Both the position numbers and the translations under genes were made by a program. The notes beneath the pieces were generated by a model, which had not been told where the DNA came from, did no database searches, and worked only from the letters and a program-made list of their open reading frames with translations. From Nitrosomonadales bacterium (GTDB lineage Bacteria; Pseudomonadota; Gammaproteobacteria; Burkholderiales; SG8-39), in NCBI GenBank assembly GCA_005240145.1, contig SBAS01000066.1, positions 1 to 36,980 of the forward strand: a DNA stretch of 36,980 nt. The letters are read 5' to 3'. Of the stretch, positions 19,482 through 30,350 are shown in pieces (the stretch's first letter is position 1; each line of letters starts with the position of its first letter).

Positions 19482-19614
19482 CCGGACCCCGGCCCGCCGC
19501 TTCCTGGCGCAGCTGCTCGACGGCGGCGAAGCGCTCTTCAGGGGATCTGGAAAGCCAATACGCGCGATCATGCTGCGGCGCCTTGAGAGTGGTGCGGGCA
19601 ACTACTTTCTGCAT
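19426..19614 (-). CDS. Small partner protein encoded upstream of the nucleotidyltransferase
   Basis: A 62-aa protein with the motif DRAYWLSRSPEERFAAVEQLRQEA followed by QRLQRVCRVTQ. From memory, small proteins of this kind often sit directly upstream of DUF6036-type nucleotidyltransferases, usually overlapping them as here (56 nt). Its role is unknown; a toxin-antitoxin-like pair is inference. The ATG at 19614 has no Shine-Dalgarno, and a perfect TATAAT ends 6 nt before it, so the mRNA may be leaderless. Confidence 0.65.
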   Translation of the reverse strand: MQKVVARTTLKAPQHDRAYWLSRSPEERFAAVEQLRQEAAGRGPDAEQRLQRVCRVTQLHRR

Positions 19615-19620
19615 GGCGCC

Positions 19621-19626
19621 ATTATA
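19621..19626 (-). promoter_or_regulatory. TATAAT -10 box overlapping the aroA stop codon
   Basis: The minus strand reads AAGCTATAATGGCGCCATG: the last aroA codons (AAG CTA TAA) create a consensus -10. Transcription would begin about 7 nt downstream, on the A of the small gene's ATG, giving a leaderless message. There is no recognisable -35 and no extended -10 TG, so strength is uncertain. Confidence 0.4.
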
Positions 19627-20899
19627 GCTTGGCGATCGAATCCAGCGCCGTGAAGTAATCGGGAAAAGTCTTGGCGACGCACTCCGGATCGTTGATCGTC
19701 ACCGGCACGCCACCCAGCGCGGCGAGCGAGAAGCACATCGCGATGCGGTGGTCGTCGTAGGTGTCGATCGCGATGTCGGGCTTCAGTTTCGTGGGCGGCG
19801 TGATTTTCAGGTAGTCCGGTCCCTCCACCACGCTCGCGCCGAGCTTGCGTAACTCGGTGGCCATGGCGGTGATGCGGTCGGTTTCCTTCACCTGCCAGCT
19901 GCCGATGTTGCGGATGGTGCTCGGTCCGTCGGCGAACAGCGCTGCCACCGCCGCGGTCATGGCGGCGTCCGGAATGTGGTTCAGGTCCATGTCGATGGGC
20001 TTGAGATTTCCGGACGAGGAAACCTCAATCCAGTCGGGCCCGAATTCGACGCGCGCGCCCATCTTCTCCAGCACCTCGGCAAAGCGGGTATCGCCCTGGA
20101 TGCTGTCGCGGCCGACGCCGATCACGCGCACCGGCCCGCCCGCGATCGCGCCCGCGGCGAGGAAATACGAAGCCGAGGACGCGTCGCCTTCGACGTAGAC
20201 CTCCGGCGGCGCGAGGTAGGGATCGCCGGGCACGGCGAAAGAGCGCCAGCCGGCGACCTTCACCTCGACGCCGAACTTGCGCATCATGTTCAGCGTGATG
20301 GTCACGTAAGGCTTGGAAATGAGCTCGCCCTCGACCTCTACGATGCCGCCGCGCGCCAGCGGCAGCGCGATCAGCAGTGCGCTCAGGTACTGCGAGGACA
20401 CGTTGCCGCGCACCTTGATCTCCCCGCCGATGTGAATGTTGCCCGGATGGATCGCGAGCGGCGGAAAGCCGTCCTTGCCGATGTAGTCGATCTGTGCGCC
20501 GATGCAACGCAGGGGCGCCACCAGGTCGCCGATCGGACGCTGGTGCATGCGCGGCACACCCGAGAGGCGGTATTCGCCGCCCGAAAGCGCCAGCACCGCG
20601 GTGAGTGGCCGCAAGGCGGTGCCCGCGTTGCCGAGGAAAAGCTCCTGCTTGCGCTTCGGTATCACCCGCGCGCCGCTCACCGCGATGTCGGCGAAATTGC
20701 GCGTGTTGATCGAGATGTCGAGCTTCTGCAGCGCATCCAGCATCACGCGCGTGTCGTCGGCCTCGAGCAGGCCCTTGACCCGCGTCACGCCCGCCGACAG
20801 GGCCGCGAGCAGCAGGACGCGGTTGGAAATGCTCTTCGATCCCGGCAGCCGCACCGTGCCGGCGGCGCGGCTGATCGGCGCCAGGCGCAGGGACTTCAT
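19622..20899 (-). CDS. aroA: 3-phosphoshikimate 1-carboxyvinyltransferase (EPSP synthase)
   Basis: A 425-aa class I EPSP synthase. Landmarks are [18 protein letters not shown], the [17 protein letters not shown] active-site loop, [12 protein letters not shown], the [15 protein letters not shown] region, and the C-terminal [18 protein letters not shown]. It joins phosphoenolpyruvate to shikimate-3-phosphate. The start overlaps tyrA by 4 nt. In related genomes the next gene is cmk; here an accessory island follows the stop immediately. Confidence 0.96.
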   Translation of the reverse strand: MKSLRLAPISRAAGTVRLPGSKSISNRVLLLAALSAGVTRVKGLLEADDTRVMLDALQKLDISINTRNFADIAVSGARVIPKRKQELFLGNAGTALRPLTAVLALSGGEYRLSGVPRMHQRPIGDLVAPLRCIGAQIDYIGKDGFPPLAIHPGNIHIGGEIKVRGNVSSQYLSALLIALPLARGGIVEVEGELISKPYVTITLNMMRKFGVEVKVAGWRSFAVPGDPYLAPPEVYVEGDASSASYFLAAGAIAGGPVRVIGVGRDSIQGDTRFAEVLEKMGARVEFGPDWIEVSSSGNLKPIDMDLNHIPDAAMTAAVAALFADGPSTIRNIGSWQVKETDRITAMATELRKLGASVVEGPDYLKITPPTKLKPDIAIDTYDDHRIAMCFSLAALGGVPVTINDPECVAKTFPDYFTALDSIAKL

Positions 20900-21768
20900 G
20901 CGTATTCGCCGTTCAGCCAGCGCTCGCGCGCCGCGCGCGCCCTCGCAAAGAGCCTTTCGAGCGATTTGGCGTCTTTGCGTACAAGGAATTTCCTGATTTT
21001 TCCAAGCTCAGCGGAAAAGCGAGCAACCTCCGCCAGCAACTGGTCGCCGTTCGCCACGCAGATGTCGCGCCACATCTCCGGGTGGCTCGAGGCGATGCGC
21101 GTGAAATCGCGGAAACCGCCGGCAGCGTAGCCAAAGAGCTGCGCCGCGTTGCGCCGTCTGCTGACGTCGTTCACCAGCGCGTAGGCGAGCAGGTGCGGCA
21201 GGTGGCTCACCGCGGCGAACACCTGGTCGTGGGCCGCCGGCGTCATGCGCGAGACGCGTGCGCCGATCCGGCTCCAGAGCGCGGCGATGGCGTCGAGGTC
21301 CTGCTTGCGGTTTTCCTTCAGCGGGGTGAGCACGACGCGACGGTCCCGGAACAGCGCCGGATTCGCTGCCGCCGCGCCGCTGTGCTCCGCGCCGGCGATC
21401 GGATGCGCCGGCACGAAGCGGGCAAGCCTGCTGCCCAGTGCTCTGCGCGCCGCGGCGACCACGTCGCGCTTGGTGCTGCCGGCGTCCATGACGAGCGAGC
21501 CGGGTTTGAGATTGCCCTTTATCTCCCGAAAAATCCCTTCGAATTGCGAGACGGGCGTCGAGATCATTACGAGGTCCGAATTCCGGGCCGCGGCCGCGGC
21601 ATCGGGCGCCGCGGAATCGATCACGCCGCGCTTGAGCGCGACCTTCATGTTGGCGCGGCCGCGTCCCGCGCCGACGACGTGCCCGCAGAGCTTCTTCTCC
21701 TTCAAGGCCAGAGAAAAAGAACCGCCGATCAGGCCGACTCCGATGACCGCGACCCGTTGGAAGAACAT
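20896..21768 (-). CDS. tyrA: Prephenate dehydrogenase
   Basis: A 290-aa protein with the NAD motif [17 protein letters not shown], then [27 protein letters not shown], the catalytic-His region [15 protein letters not shown], and [20 protein letters not shown]. It makes 4-hydroxyphenylpyruvate for tyrosine. The ATG at 21768 shares one base with the hisC stop (TAATG). Longer upstream readings run through hisC in another frame and are rejected. The stop overlaps the aroA start by 4 nt. Confidence 0.95.
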   Translation of the reverse strand: MFFQRVAVIGVGLIGGSFSLALKEKKLCGHVVGAGRGRANMKVALKRGVIDSAAPDAAAAARNSDLVMISTPVSQFEGIFREIKGNLKPGSLVMDAGSTKRDVVAAARRALGSRLARFVPAHPIAGAEHSGAAAANPALFRDRRVVLTPLKENRKQDLDAIAALWSRIGARVSRMTPAAHDQVFAAVSHLPHLLAYALVNDVSRRRNAAQLFGYAAGGFRDFTRIASSHPEMWRDICVANGDQLLAEVARFSAELGKIRKFLVRKDAKSLERLFARARAARERWLNGEYA

Positions 21769-22877
21769 TAGTCCTTCAGGCTGGCGGCCAGCGCGGAGAG
21801 GAACCGCTCGTTCTCCGCGGCCGTGCCGATGGTGACGCGCAGGTGCTCGGGCAGCTGGTAGGGGCCGCCCACCGGGCGCACGATGACCCCGCGCTTGAGC
21901 AGGCGCCGGAAGATCTCGTTCGCCTTGCCGACGCGCACGGCGATGAAGTTGCCGTGCGACGCGATCCAGTCCAGGCCGAGCCGGGTCGCGCCCTCCTCGA
22001 TCTGGCGCAGCCCCTGCAGGTTCTCGGCGAAGCTGCGCGCGACGAATTCCATGTCGTCCAGCGCGGCGCTGGCGGCGGCGAGCGCGATGCTGTTGACGTT
22101 GAAGGGCTGGCGCACGCGGTTCATGATGTCCGCCACCGACGGGTGCGCCAGCGCATAGCCCACCCGCAGGCCCGCCAGGCCGTAGGCCTTCGAGAACGTG
22201 CGCGTGACGACCAGGTTGGGGTGGCGCTTGAGCCACTTCACGGTCTCGCCCTTCAATTCCGGCGACAGGTACTCGTTGTAGGCCTCGTCGATCACCACGA
22301 TCACGCGCTCCGGAACGCGCTTGAGGAAGGCTTCGATTGCCTCCGGCCGCAGCATGGTGCCGGTGGGGTTGTTCGGGTTCGCCACCCAGACGACGTAGGT
22401 CTCGTCGTCGATCGCCGCGAGCATCGCCTCCAGGTCGTGGCCGTAGTTCTTCGCCGCCACCGCGATGCCACGCGCGCCGCGCGCCTGCGTCGCGAGCGGA
22501 TACACCGCGAAGCAGTGCTGCGAATAGACCGCGGCGCGCCCCGGCCCGAGGAAGGCGAGCGCGATGAGTTCGAGCACGTCATTCGAGCCGTTGCCAAGCA
22601 CGAGCGCGCCCATGTCGACGCCGTAGCGCCGCGCAAGCGCGGTCTTGAGGTCGTGGCCGTTGCCGTCGGGATAGCGCGCGATGTCGGCGAGCGCGGCCTC
22701 GATCGCCGCACGCGTGCGCGGGCCGATGCCGCGCGGGTTTTCGTTCGAGGCGAGCTTGACGATGCTCTCCACCTTGAGCCCGAGCTCGCGCGCGAGTTCG
22801 GAGATCGGCTTGCCGGGCTGGTACGGCGCGATCGAGCGCACGTACGAGGGCGAGAGTTCGCAGGGATCCATTTTCAT
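21768..22877 (-). CDS. hisC: Histidinol-phosphate aminotransferase
   Basis: A 369-aa class I/II aminotransferase. It shows KLASNENPRGIGP, GNGSNDVLELIALAF, the VWVANPNNPTGT motif, DEAYNEYLSP, and the PLP lysine in TFSKAYGLAGLRVGYALAHP. The closing GNFIAVRVGKANEIFRRLLKRGVIVRP is typical of HisC. Placed between pheA and tyrA, it probably serves both histidine and aromatic amino acid synthesis (inference from context; such enzymes are often broad). It starts 10 nt after pheA. Confidence 0.93.
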   Translation of the reverse strand: MKMDPCELSPSYVRSIAPYQPGKPISELARELGLKVESIVKLASNENPRGIGPRTRAAIEAALADIARYPDGNGHDLKTALARRYGVDMGALVLGNGSNDVLELIALAFLGPGRAAVYSQHCFAVYPLATQARGARGIAVAAKNYGHDLEAMLAAIDDETYVVWVANPNNPTGTMLRPEAIEAFLKRVPERVIVVIDEAYNEYLSPELKGETVKWLKRHPNLVVTRTFSKAYGLAGLRVGYALAHPSVADIMNRVRQPFNVNSIALAAASAALDDMEFVARSFAENLQGLRQIEEGATRLGLDWIASHGNFIAVRVGKANEIFRRLLKRGVIVRPVGGPYQLPEHLRVTIGTAAENERFLSALAASLKD

Positions 22878-22887
22878 GGCGCAGCCT

Positions 22888-23970
22888 CTAGTTCGCGGCG
22901 ATGGGGTAGGACCCCAGGATCTTGAAGAACGGCGCGCGTGTTTTGAGTTCGCCGATGGCGGCGGCGAGCCTGGCGTCCGATTGGTGGCCTTCGATGTCGA
23001 TGAAGAACACGTATTCCCAGCGCGCCGAGCGCGCCCTGGCGGGGCGCGACTCGATGCGCGACATGCTCACGCCGTTGGCGGCTATCGGCGAGAGCAGCGC
23101 GTGCACCGCGCCGGGTTTGTTCTCCGCCGACATGACGAGCGACGTGCGGTCCCTGCCGGTCGCCGCCGGGTCGATCTGGCCCAGCACCAGGAAACGCGTC
23201 GTGTTGTTGGGATCGTCCTCGATGCCGCCGGCGAGGATCCTGAGCTTGTACAGCTTCGCGGCGGCTTCGCCCGCGATCGCCGCCGCGCCTTTCTCCTTCG
23301 CCGCGAGGCGCGCGGCCTCCGCGTTCGAGCCGACCGGAATGCGCTCCGCGTTCGGCAGGTTCTGCCCGAGCCAGCCGTTGCACTGCGCGAGCGACTGGGC
23401 ATGGGAGTAGATTTTCCTGATCTCCTTCAGGCCTTTCATCTTCGCGAGCAGGTTCTGCTTGACCCTCAGGTCGATCTCGCCGCAGATGCGCAGCGACGTG
23501 GTGAGCAGCAGGTCGAGCGTGCGGCCGACGACGCCGTCGGTCGAATTCTCCGCCGGCGCCACCGCGAACTGGGCGGCTCCCGATTCGGCGCTGCGAAAAA
23601 CCTCGTCGATCGAGGCCACCGGCAGCGCCTGCACTGCCTGGCCGAAATGCCGGCGCACCGCCTGCTCGCTGAAAGTGCCCTGCGGCCCCAGGTAGGAAAC
23701 CCGGATGTCCTGTTCCAGCGCGCGGCAGGCGGAGATGACCTCGCGGAACACGCTCAGCGCGCCCGCCGCTGGCATGCCGCCGGCCGCATCCGCATCGGCC
23801 GCGATGCGGCGCAGGATCTCGCTTTCGCGGTCGGGACGGTACGCCGGCGCGCCGCCTTTCAAGGCGCCGACCCTGCGCACCACCGCCGCGCGGCGATTGA
23901 GCAGCGCGAGCAACTCCGCATCGAGCGCGTCGATCTCCTGGCGCAGCTTTTTCAGGTCTTTTTCGCTCAT
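22888..23970 (-). CDS. pheA: Bifunctional chorismate mutase/prephenate dehydratase
   Basis: A 360-aa P-protein. The AroQ chorismate mutase domain (about 1-85: LKKLRQEIDALDAELLALLNRR) is followed by prephenate dehydratase (VSYLGPQGTFSEQAVRRHF, ENSTDGVVGRTLDLL, and the NTTRFLVLG catalytic Thr-Arg region). A C-terminal ACT domain has NKPGAVHALLSPIAANGVSM and the ESRP phenylalanine-binding motif. It leads to phenylpyruvate and is feedback-inhibited by Phe. The ATG at 23970 overlaps the serA stop by 4 nt. Confidence 0.96.
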   Translation of the reverse strand: MSEKDLKKLRQEIDALDAELLALLNRRAAVVRRVGALKGGAPAYRPDRESEILRRIAADADAAGGMPAAGALSVFREVISACRALEQDIRVSYLGPQGTFSEQAVRRHFGQAVQALPVASIDEVFRSAESGAAQFAVAPAENSTDGVVGRTLDLLLTTSLRICGEIDLRVKQNLLAKMKGLKEIRKIYSHAQSLAQCNGWLGQNLPNAERIPVGSNAEAARLAAKEKGAAAIAGEAAAKLYKLRILAGGIEDDPNNTTRFLVLGQIDPAATGRDRTSLVMSAENKPGAVHALLSPIAANGVSMSRIESRPARARSARWEYVFFIDIEGHQSDARLAAAIGELKTRAPFFKILGSYPIAAN

Positions 23971-25154
23971 GGCTCGACCGGCAGGTAGCGTACCGCGAGG
24001 ACGCCCTTGATCGAGCACAACTCCCGGATCACGGCATCCGGCACCGGGCTGTCGACGTCGACGAGCGTGTAGGCCATCTCGCCCTTCGATTTGTTGAGCA
24101 TGTTGTGGATGTTGATGTGGCGGCTGCCCATGGCGTTGGAAATGCTTGCCAGCATGTTCGGCACGTTGGCGTTGGCGATCGCGAGGCGGTAAGGCGACTC
24201 GCGCGGCATCTGCGCATCGGGGAAATTCACCGCGTTCTGCAGGTTGCCGTGCTCGAGGTACTCGCGCAGCTGGTCGGCGACCATCACCGCGCAGTTGTCC
24301 TCGGCCTCGCTCGTCGAAGCGCCCAGGTGCGGCAGCGCCACCACGCCGGGCCGGCCGATCAGTTGCGCGGAGGGGAAATCGGTGACGTAGCAGCGCAGGC
24401 GCTTGGCGGCAAGAGCCTTGAGCACCGCCGCATCGTCGGCTACGCCATCGCGCGAGAAATTGAGCAGCACCGCGCCCGGTTTCATCTGGGCCAAGTTCTT
24501 TCCGTTCACCAGGTATCGCGTCTTCTCCACCAGCGGCACGTGCAAGCTGACGAAATCGCTCGCCTTGAGCAGCTCGTCGACCGAATTCGCCTTGCGCACC
24601 TGCGCGGGGAGGCTCCAGGCCGCCTCCACCGTGATCTCCGGATCGTAGCCCAGCACATTCATGCCGAGGCGGATCGCGGCGTCGGCGACCAGGCTGCCGA
24701 TCTTTCCCAGGCCGATCACGCCCAGCGTATGGCCGGGGAGTTCCACCCCGGCATAGGTTTTTTTGCCTGCTTCTACTTTTTTTTCCAGATCTTTCGAATC
24801 CAGACCTCTGACGAATTCCAAAGCGGGCGCCAGGTTCCGCGCCGCGATCAGCATGCCGGCGACCACCAGCTCCTTCACCGCGTTGGCGTTGGCGCCGGGC
24901 GCGTTGAACACCGGCACGCCGCGCTTCGAGAGCTCGGCGACGGGAACGTTGTTGACGCCGGCGCCGGCGCGCGCGACCGCCTTCAGGTTGTCGGCGAATT
25001 TCATGCCATGCATGTCGTGCGAGCGCACGAGGATGACATCGGGCGCTTTCGATTCCTTCACCACCTCGTAGCGTTCGGCGGGCAGGCGCTTCAAGCCCAC
25101 CTGCGCGATCGGATTCAGGATCAGCACTTCGAGTTTCCTGCCTGCCTTAACCAT
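23967..25154 (-). CDS. serA: D-3-phosphoglycerate dehydrogenase (ACT-domain type)
   Basis: A 395-aa D-2-hydroxyacid dehydrogenase. It has RAGAGVNNVPV, the NAD motif TLGVIGLGKIGSLVADAA, the catalytic Arg in LLNFSRDGVADD, and the Glu/His region LPHLGASTSEAEDNCA. A C-terminal ACT domain (SNAMGSRHINIHNMLNKSKG...AYTLVDVD) probably senses serine. It is the first step of serine synthesis, directly followed in context by serC. It overlaps serC by 8 nt. Codons at about 24757-24830 are markedly AT-rich, including a run of lysine AAA codons. Confidence 0.94.
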   Translation of the reverse strand: MVKAGRKLEVLILNPIAQVGLKRLPAERYEVVKESKAPDVILVRSHDMHGMKFADNLKAVARAGAGVNNVPVAELSKRGVPVFNAPGANANAVKELVVAGMLIAARNLAPALEFVRGLDSKDLEKKVEAGKKTYAGVELPGHTLGVIGLGKIGSLVADAAIRLGMNVLGYDPEITVEAAWSLPAQVRKANSVDELLKASDFVSLHVPLVEKTRYLVNGKNLAQMKPGAVLLNFSRDGVADDAAVLKALAAKRLRCYVTDFPSAQLIGRPGVVALPHLGASTSEAEDNCAVMVADQLREYLEHGNLQNAVNFPDAQMPRESPYRLAIANANVPNMLASISNAMGSRHINIHNMLNKSKGEMAYTLVDVDSPVPDAVIRELCSIKGVLAVRYLPVEP

Positions 25155-26226
25155 GCTGCGCCTCGAACTCCTTCATGTATGCGACCAGCTGGCGCACGCC
25201 TTCGAGCGGCATCGCGTTGTAGATCGAGGCGCGCATGCCGCCCACCAGGCGGTGGCCCTTCAATTGCACCATGCCGCGCTCTTCGGCCCCCTTGAGGAAC
25301 GCCGCATCCAGCGCCGCGCTGTTCAGGACGAACGGCACGTTCATGCGCGAACGGTCCGCCGGCGCGACGGGATTGCGGAAGAAAGCGCTTCTGTCGAGAT
25401 AGTCGTAGAGCAGCTGCGCCTTGGCGATGTTGCGCTTTTCCATCTCCGCCAGCCCGCCCTGCGTCTTCAGCCACTTGAACACCAGGCCGGCGACGTACAT
25501 CGCGTAGGTCGCCGGGGTGTTAAGCATCGAATCGGCGGCAGCCTGCAGCTTGTAATCCATCACCGAGGGCGTGCCCTTGGCGGCCTTGCCAAGCAGGTCG
25601 TCACGCACGATCACGATGGTGAGCCCGGCCGGGCCGATGTTCTTCTGCGCCCCGGCGTAGATCAGGCCGAACTTCGCAAGCTCGAGCGGCCGCGACAGGA
25701 TGTGCGATGAGGCATCAGCGATCAGCGGGATATTCTTTTCAATTTTTGGAATTTCATGGAATTCAACGCCGCCAATGGTTTCATTCGAACAATAGTGCAC
25801 GTAGGCAGTGTCTGGTCTGACATTCCATGGCGAAGGCGCATACGTGAATTTCCTGTCCTCGGAGGACGCGGCGATGTGGACGTCGCAGTAGGCCCGGGCC
25901 TCCTTGACTGCCCTGCCCGACCACTCGCCGGTCACGACGTAGTCGGCCTTGCCCTTGCCGTCGAGCAGGTTCATCGGGATCTGCGCGAACTGCAGCGTCG
26001 CGCCGCCCTGCAGAAACAGGACCTTGTAGTTCGCCGGCACCGCGAGCAGCTCGCGCAGGTCTGCTTCCGCGTCGGCGGCGATCGACATGAATTCCTTGCC
26101 GCGATGGCTCATCTCCATCACGCACATGCCCGTGCCGCGCCAGTCGAGCATTTCGTCGCCCGCGCGCGCCAGGACCTCCTCGGGCAGGACCGCCGGTCCC
26201 GCGCTGAAATTGAAAATCCGCGCCAT
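25147..26226 (-). CDS. serC: Phosphoserine aminotransferase
   Basis: A 359-aa class V aminotransferase starting MARIFNFSAGPAVLPEEVL. It shows the conserved SHRGKEF, LFLQGGATLQFAQIPMNLL, VHYCSNETIGGVEFHEIP and the PLP lysine in YAGAQKNIGPAGLTIVIV. It makes phosphoserine and also acts in pyridoxal phosphate synthesis. The ATG at 26226 is the family start. A longer upstream reading is in the gyrA tail and is rejected. It starts one base after the gyrA stop. Confidence 0.96.
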   Translation of the reverse strand: MARIFNFSAGPAVLPEEVLARAGDEMLDWRGTGMCVMEMSHRGKEFMSIAADAEADLRELLAVPANYKVLFLQGGATLQFAQIPMNLLDGKGKADYVVTGEWSGRAVKEARAYCDVHIAASSEDRKFTYAPSPWNVRPDTAYVHYCSNETIGGVEFHEIPKIEKNIPLIADASSHILSRPLELAKFGLIYAGAQKNIGPAGLTIVIVRDDLLGKAAKGTPSVMDYKLQAAADSMLNTPATYAMYVAGLVFKWLKTQGGLAEMEKRNIAKAQLLYDYLDRSAFFRNPVAPADRSRMNVPFVLNSAALDAAFLKGAEERGMVQLKGHRLVGGMRASIYNAMPLEGVRQLVAYMKEFEAQHG

Positions 26227-26227
26227 C

Positions 26228-28861
<2,634 letters not shown>

Positions 28862-28920
28862 TTCGGCTCTTGTTTTGGGAAGCTTGGAGGGGCCGTTTTG
28901 CGGCAGAAATTTCAGTTCAA

Positions 28921-28929
28921 ATTTTATCA
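28921..28929 (-). promoter_or_regulatory. Extended -10 promoter for gyrA
   Basis: The minus strand reads TGATAAAAT, an extended -10 (TG-n-TAAAAT), about 60 nt upstream of the gyrA ATG. No good -35 is needed for this class. The same 98-bp gap also feeds the divergent amidohydrolase gene, for which TAAAAT at 28941-28946 on the plus strand is a weaker -10 candidate. Confidence 0.45.
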
Positions 28930-28959
28930 CGCGGGACGGTTAAAATTGACTGCAAATCC

Positions 28960-30294
28960 GTGCCCCAAGCTAGCCTTCTCCGTCCGCGCTGGATCGTCCC
29001 CGTGGAGCCCGCGGGTACCGTGCTGGAAGACCATTGCGTCGCCCTGCGCGACGGCTTGATCGAAGCCGTGCTGCCGCGCGCCGCGGCGGAAAAGCGCTTT
29101 TCCTCCTATGCAAACGTGCTGCTCGACGAGCACGCCCTGATGCCGGGGCTGGTCAACGCGCATACGCACGCGGCGATGACCCTGATGCGCGGCCTCGCCG
29201 ACGACCTGGCGCTGATGCGCTGGCTGGAGGAGCACATCTGGCCCGCGGAAATGAAGCACGTGTCGGCGCAATACGTGCAGGACGGCACGCTGCTCGCCTG
29301 CGCCGAGATGCTGCGCGGCGGGATCACCTGCTTCAACGACATGTATTTCTTCCCCGGCGCGGCCCTGGAGGCCGCGCTGCGGGCCGGCATGCGGGTCTCG
29401 ATAGGCATGATCGTGCTCGATTTCCCCTCGGCCTACGCCGCCGACCCGGACGACTACCTGGCCAAGGGCCTCGCGCTGCGCGACCGCTGGCGCGAGCACC
29501 CGCTGGTGTCGTTCTGCCTCGCGCCGCACGCCCCCTACACAGTGTCGGATGCCACTTTCGGCAAAATCGCCAAGCTCGCCGGCGAGGTGGACGTGCCGGT
29601 GCACATCCACCTGCACGAGACCGCGGACGAAATCGCGCGCTCGCTCGGCGAGCACGGCGTGCGGCCGATCGAGCGCCTGGAGCGCCTCGGCCTGCTCGGG
29701 CCCGGCCTGATCGCGGTTCACGCCGTGCACCTGAACGACGCCGAGATTGCGCTGCTCGCCAAGCACGGCGCTTCGGTGGCGCACTGCCCTTCGTCCAACC
29801 TGAAGCTCGCCAGCGGCTTCGCGCCGGTGGCGAAAATGGCGGCGGCGGGAATCAATATCGCGTTCGGCACCGACGGCGCGGCGAGCAACAACCGCCTCGA
29901 CATGTTCGAGGAAATGCGCCTGGGCGCCCTCCTCGCCAAGGCGGTGGCGCAGGATGCCGAAGCGTTGCCGGCGCACGCGGCGCTGCGCGCGGCGACGCTG
30001 GGCGGCGCCGTTGCGCTCGGGCTTGAGGGGCGCATCGGTTCCATCGCCCCCGGCAAGAGCGCGGACCTTGCTGCGGTGCGTCTGGCCGGGCCGGAACTGT
30101 CGCCGTGTTACGACCCCCTGTCGCATTTGGTCTATGCCGCAGGCCGCCACAACGTTTCCGATGTCTGGGTCGCCGGGCAGCACCTGTTGCAGGGCGGACA
30201 ATTCCCTGATTCCGCGCCTGATTCTCCCTTCCGGGGCTTGGACACCCGCTACAAGTTGTGGCAGAATAGTTTAGGGACCAATACAGAGTCTTGA
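28960..30294 (+). CDS. mtaD: TRZ/ATZ-family amidohydrolase, probable MTA/SAH deaminase
   Basis: About 444 aa, a TIM-barrel metal hydrolase. The metal motif is LVNAHTHAAMTLMRG. Others are PHAPYTVSD, the HIHLHETADEI metal His, the LIAVHAVHLND His, and the metal Asp in NIAFGTDGAASNNRLD. The tail has GLEGRIGSIAPGKSADLAAV. Family members deaminate methylthioadenosine or S-adenosylhomocysteine, but exact substrates vary (guanine or s-triazines in relatives). I take the GTG at 28960 (MPQASLLRPRWIVPVEPAG) as start. Extension to 28870 would pass through the gyrA promoter. There is no clear ribosome-binding site. Confidence 0.85.
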   Translation: MPQASLLRPRWIVPVEPAGTVLEDHCVALRDGLIEAVLPRAAAEKRFSSYANVLLDEHALMPGLVNAHTHAAMTLMRGLADDLALMRWLEEHIWPAEMKHVSAQYVQDGTLLACAEMLRGGITCFNDMYFFPGAALEAALRAGMRVSIGMIVLDFPSAYAADPDDYLAKGLALRDRWREHPLVSFCLAPHAPYTVSDATFGKIAKLAGEVDVPVHIHLHETADEIARSLGEHGVRPIERLERLGLLGPGLIAVHAVHLNDAEIALLAKHGASVAHCPSSNLKLASGFAPVAKMAAAGINIAFGTDGAASNNRLDMFEEMRLGALLAKAVAQDAEALPAHAALRAATLGGAVALGLEGRIGSIAPGKSADLAAVRLAGPELSPCYDPLSHLVYAAGRHNVSDVWVAGQHLLQGGQFPDSAPDSPFRGLDTRYKLWQNSLGTNTES

Positions 30295-30305
30295 TTCCAA
30301 TAATC

Positions 30306-30333
30306 TTTCCGGAATGCGGGAGCGTTCCGGGAA
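30306..30333 (+). promoter_or_regulatory. 12-bp leader hairpin with GNRA tetraloop upstream of the ompA-like gene
   Basis: The RNA from 30306-30317 pairs with 30322-30333 to give a 12-bp stem (two G-U wobbles) capped by GGGA, a GNRA-type tetraloop closed by C-G. It ends 7 nt before the Shine-Dalgarno AGGGGA and 17 nt before the ATG. No U run follows, so it is not an intrinsic terminator for mtaD. Stem-loops in ompA leaders of enteric bacteria stabilise the mRNA against RNase E; a similar role here is inference. Confidence 0.65.
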
Positions 30334-30350
30334 TCCAGCGAGGGGAAAGC

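Larger units (their letters stand above)
17055..19621. other. Accessory island inserted between cmk and aroA
   Basis: The segment holds an orphan VapB-like antitoxin (-), a Phd/VapC pair (+), an ABC substrate-binding gene with a nonsense codon (+), and a nucleotidyltransferase with its small partner (-). These are typical mobile-pool genes placed inside an otherwise continuous core-gene string (aroA-cmk-rpsA-ihfB). I see no integrase, transposase, tRNA or clear flanking direct repeat, so the mechanism of insertion is unknown. The limits given are the cmk upstream stop and the aroA stop. Confidence 0.7.

Noticed and set aside
20896-22236. A longer tyrA reaching into hisC
   Set aside because: The extra N-terminal sequence is an antiparallel-type, Arg/Ala-rich shadow of hisC; the Rossmann motif starts right after ATG 21768.
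30291-30350. A longer OmpA-like protein starting at 30291
   Set aside because: The extension would pass through the leader hairpin and lacks a signal-peptide start; ATG 30351 has a good ribosome-binding site and a proper signal peptide.
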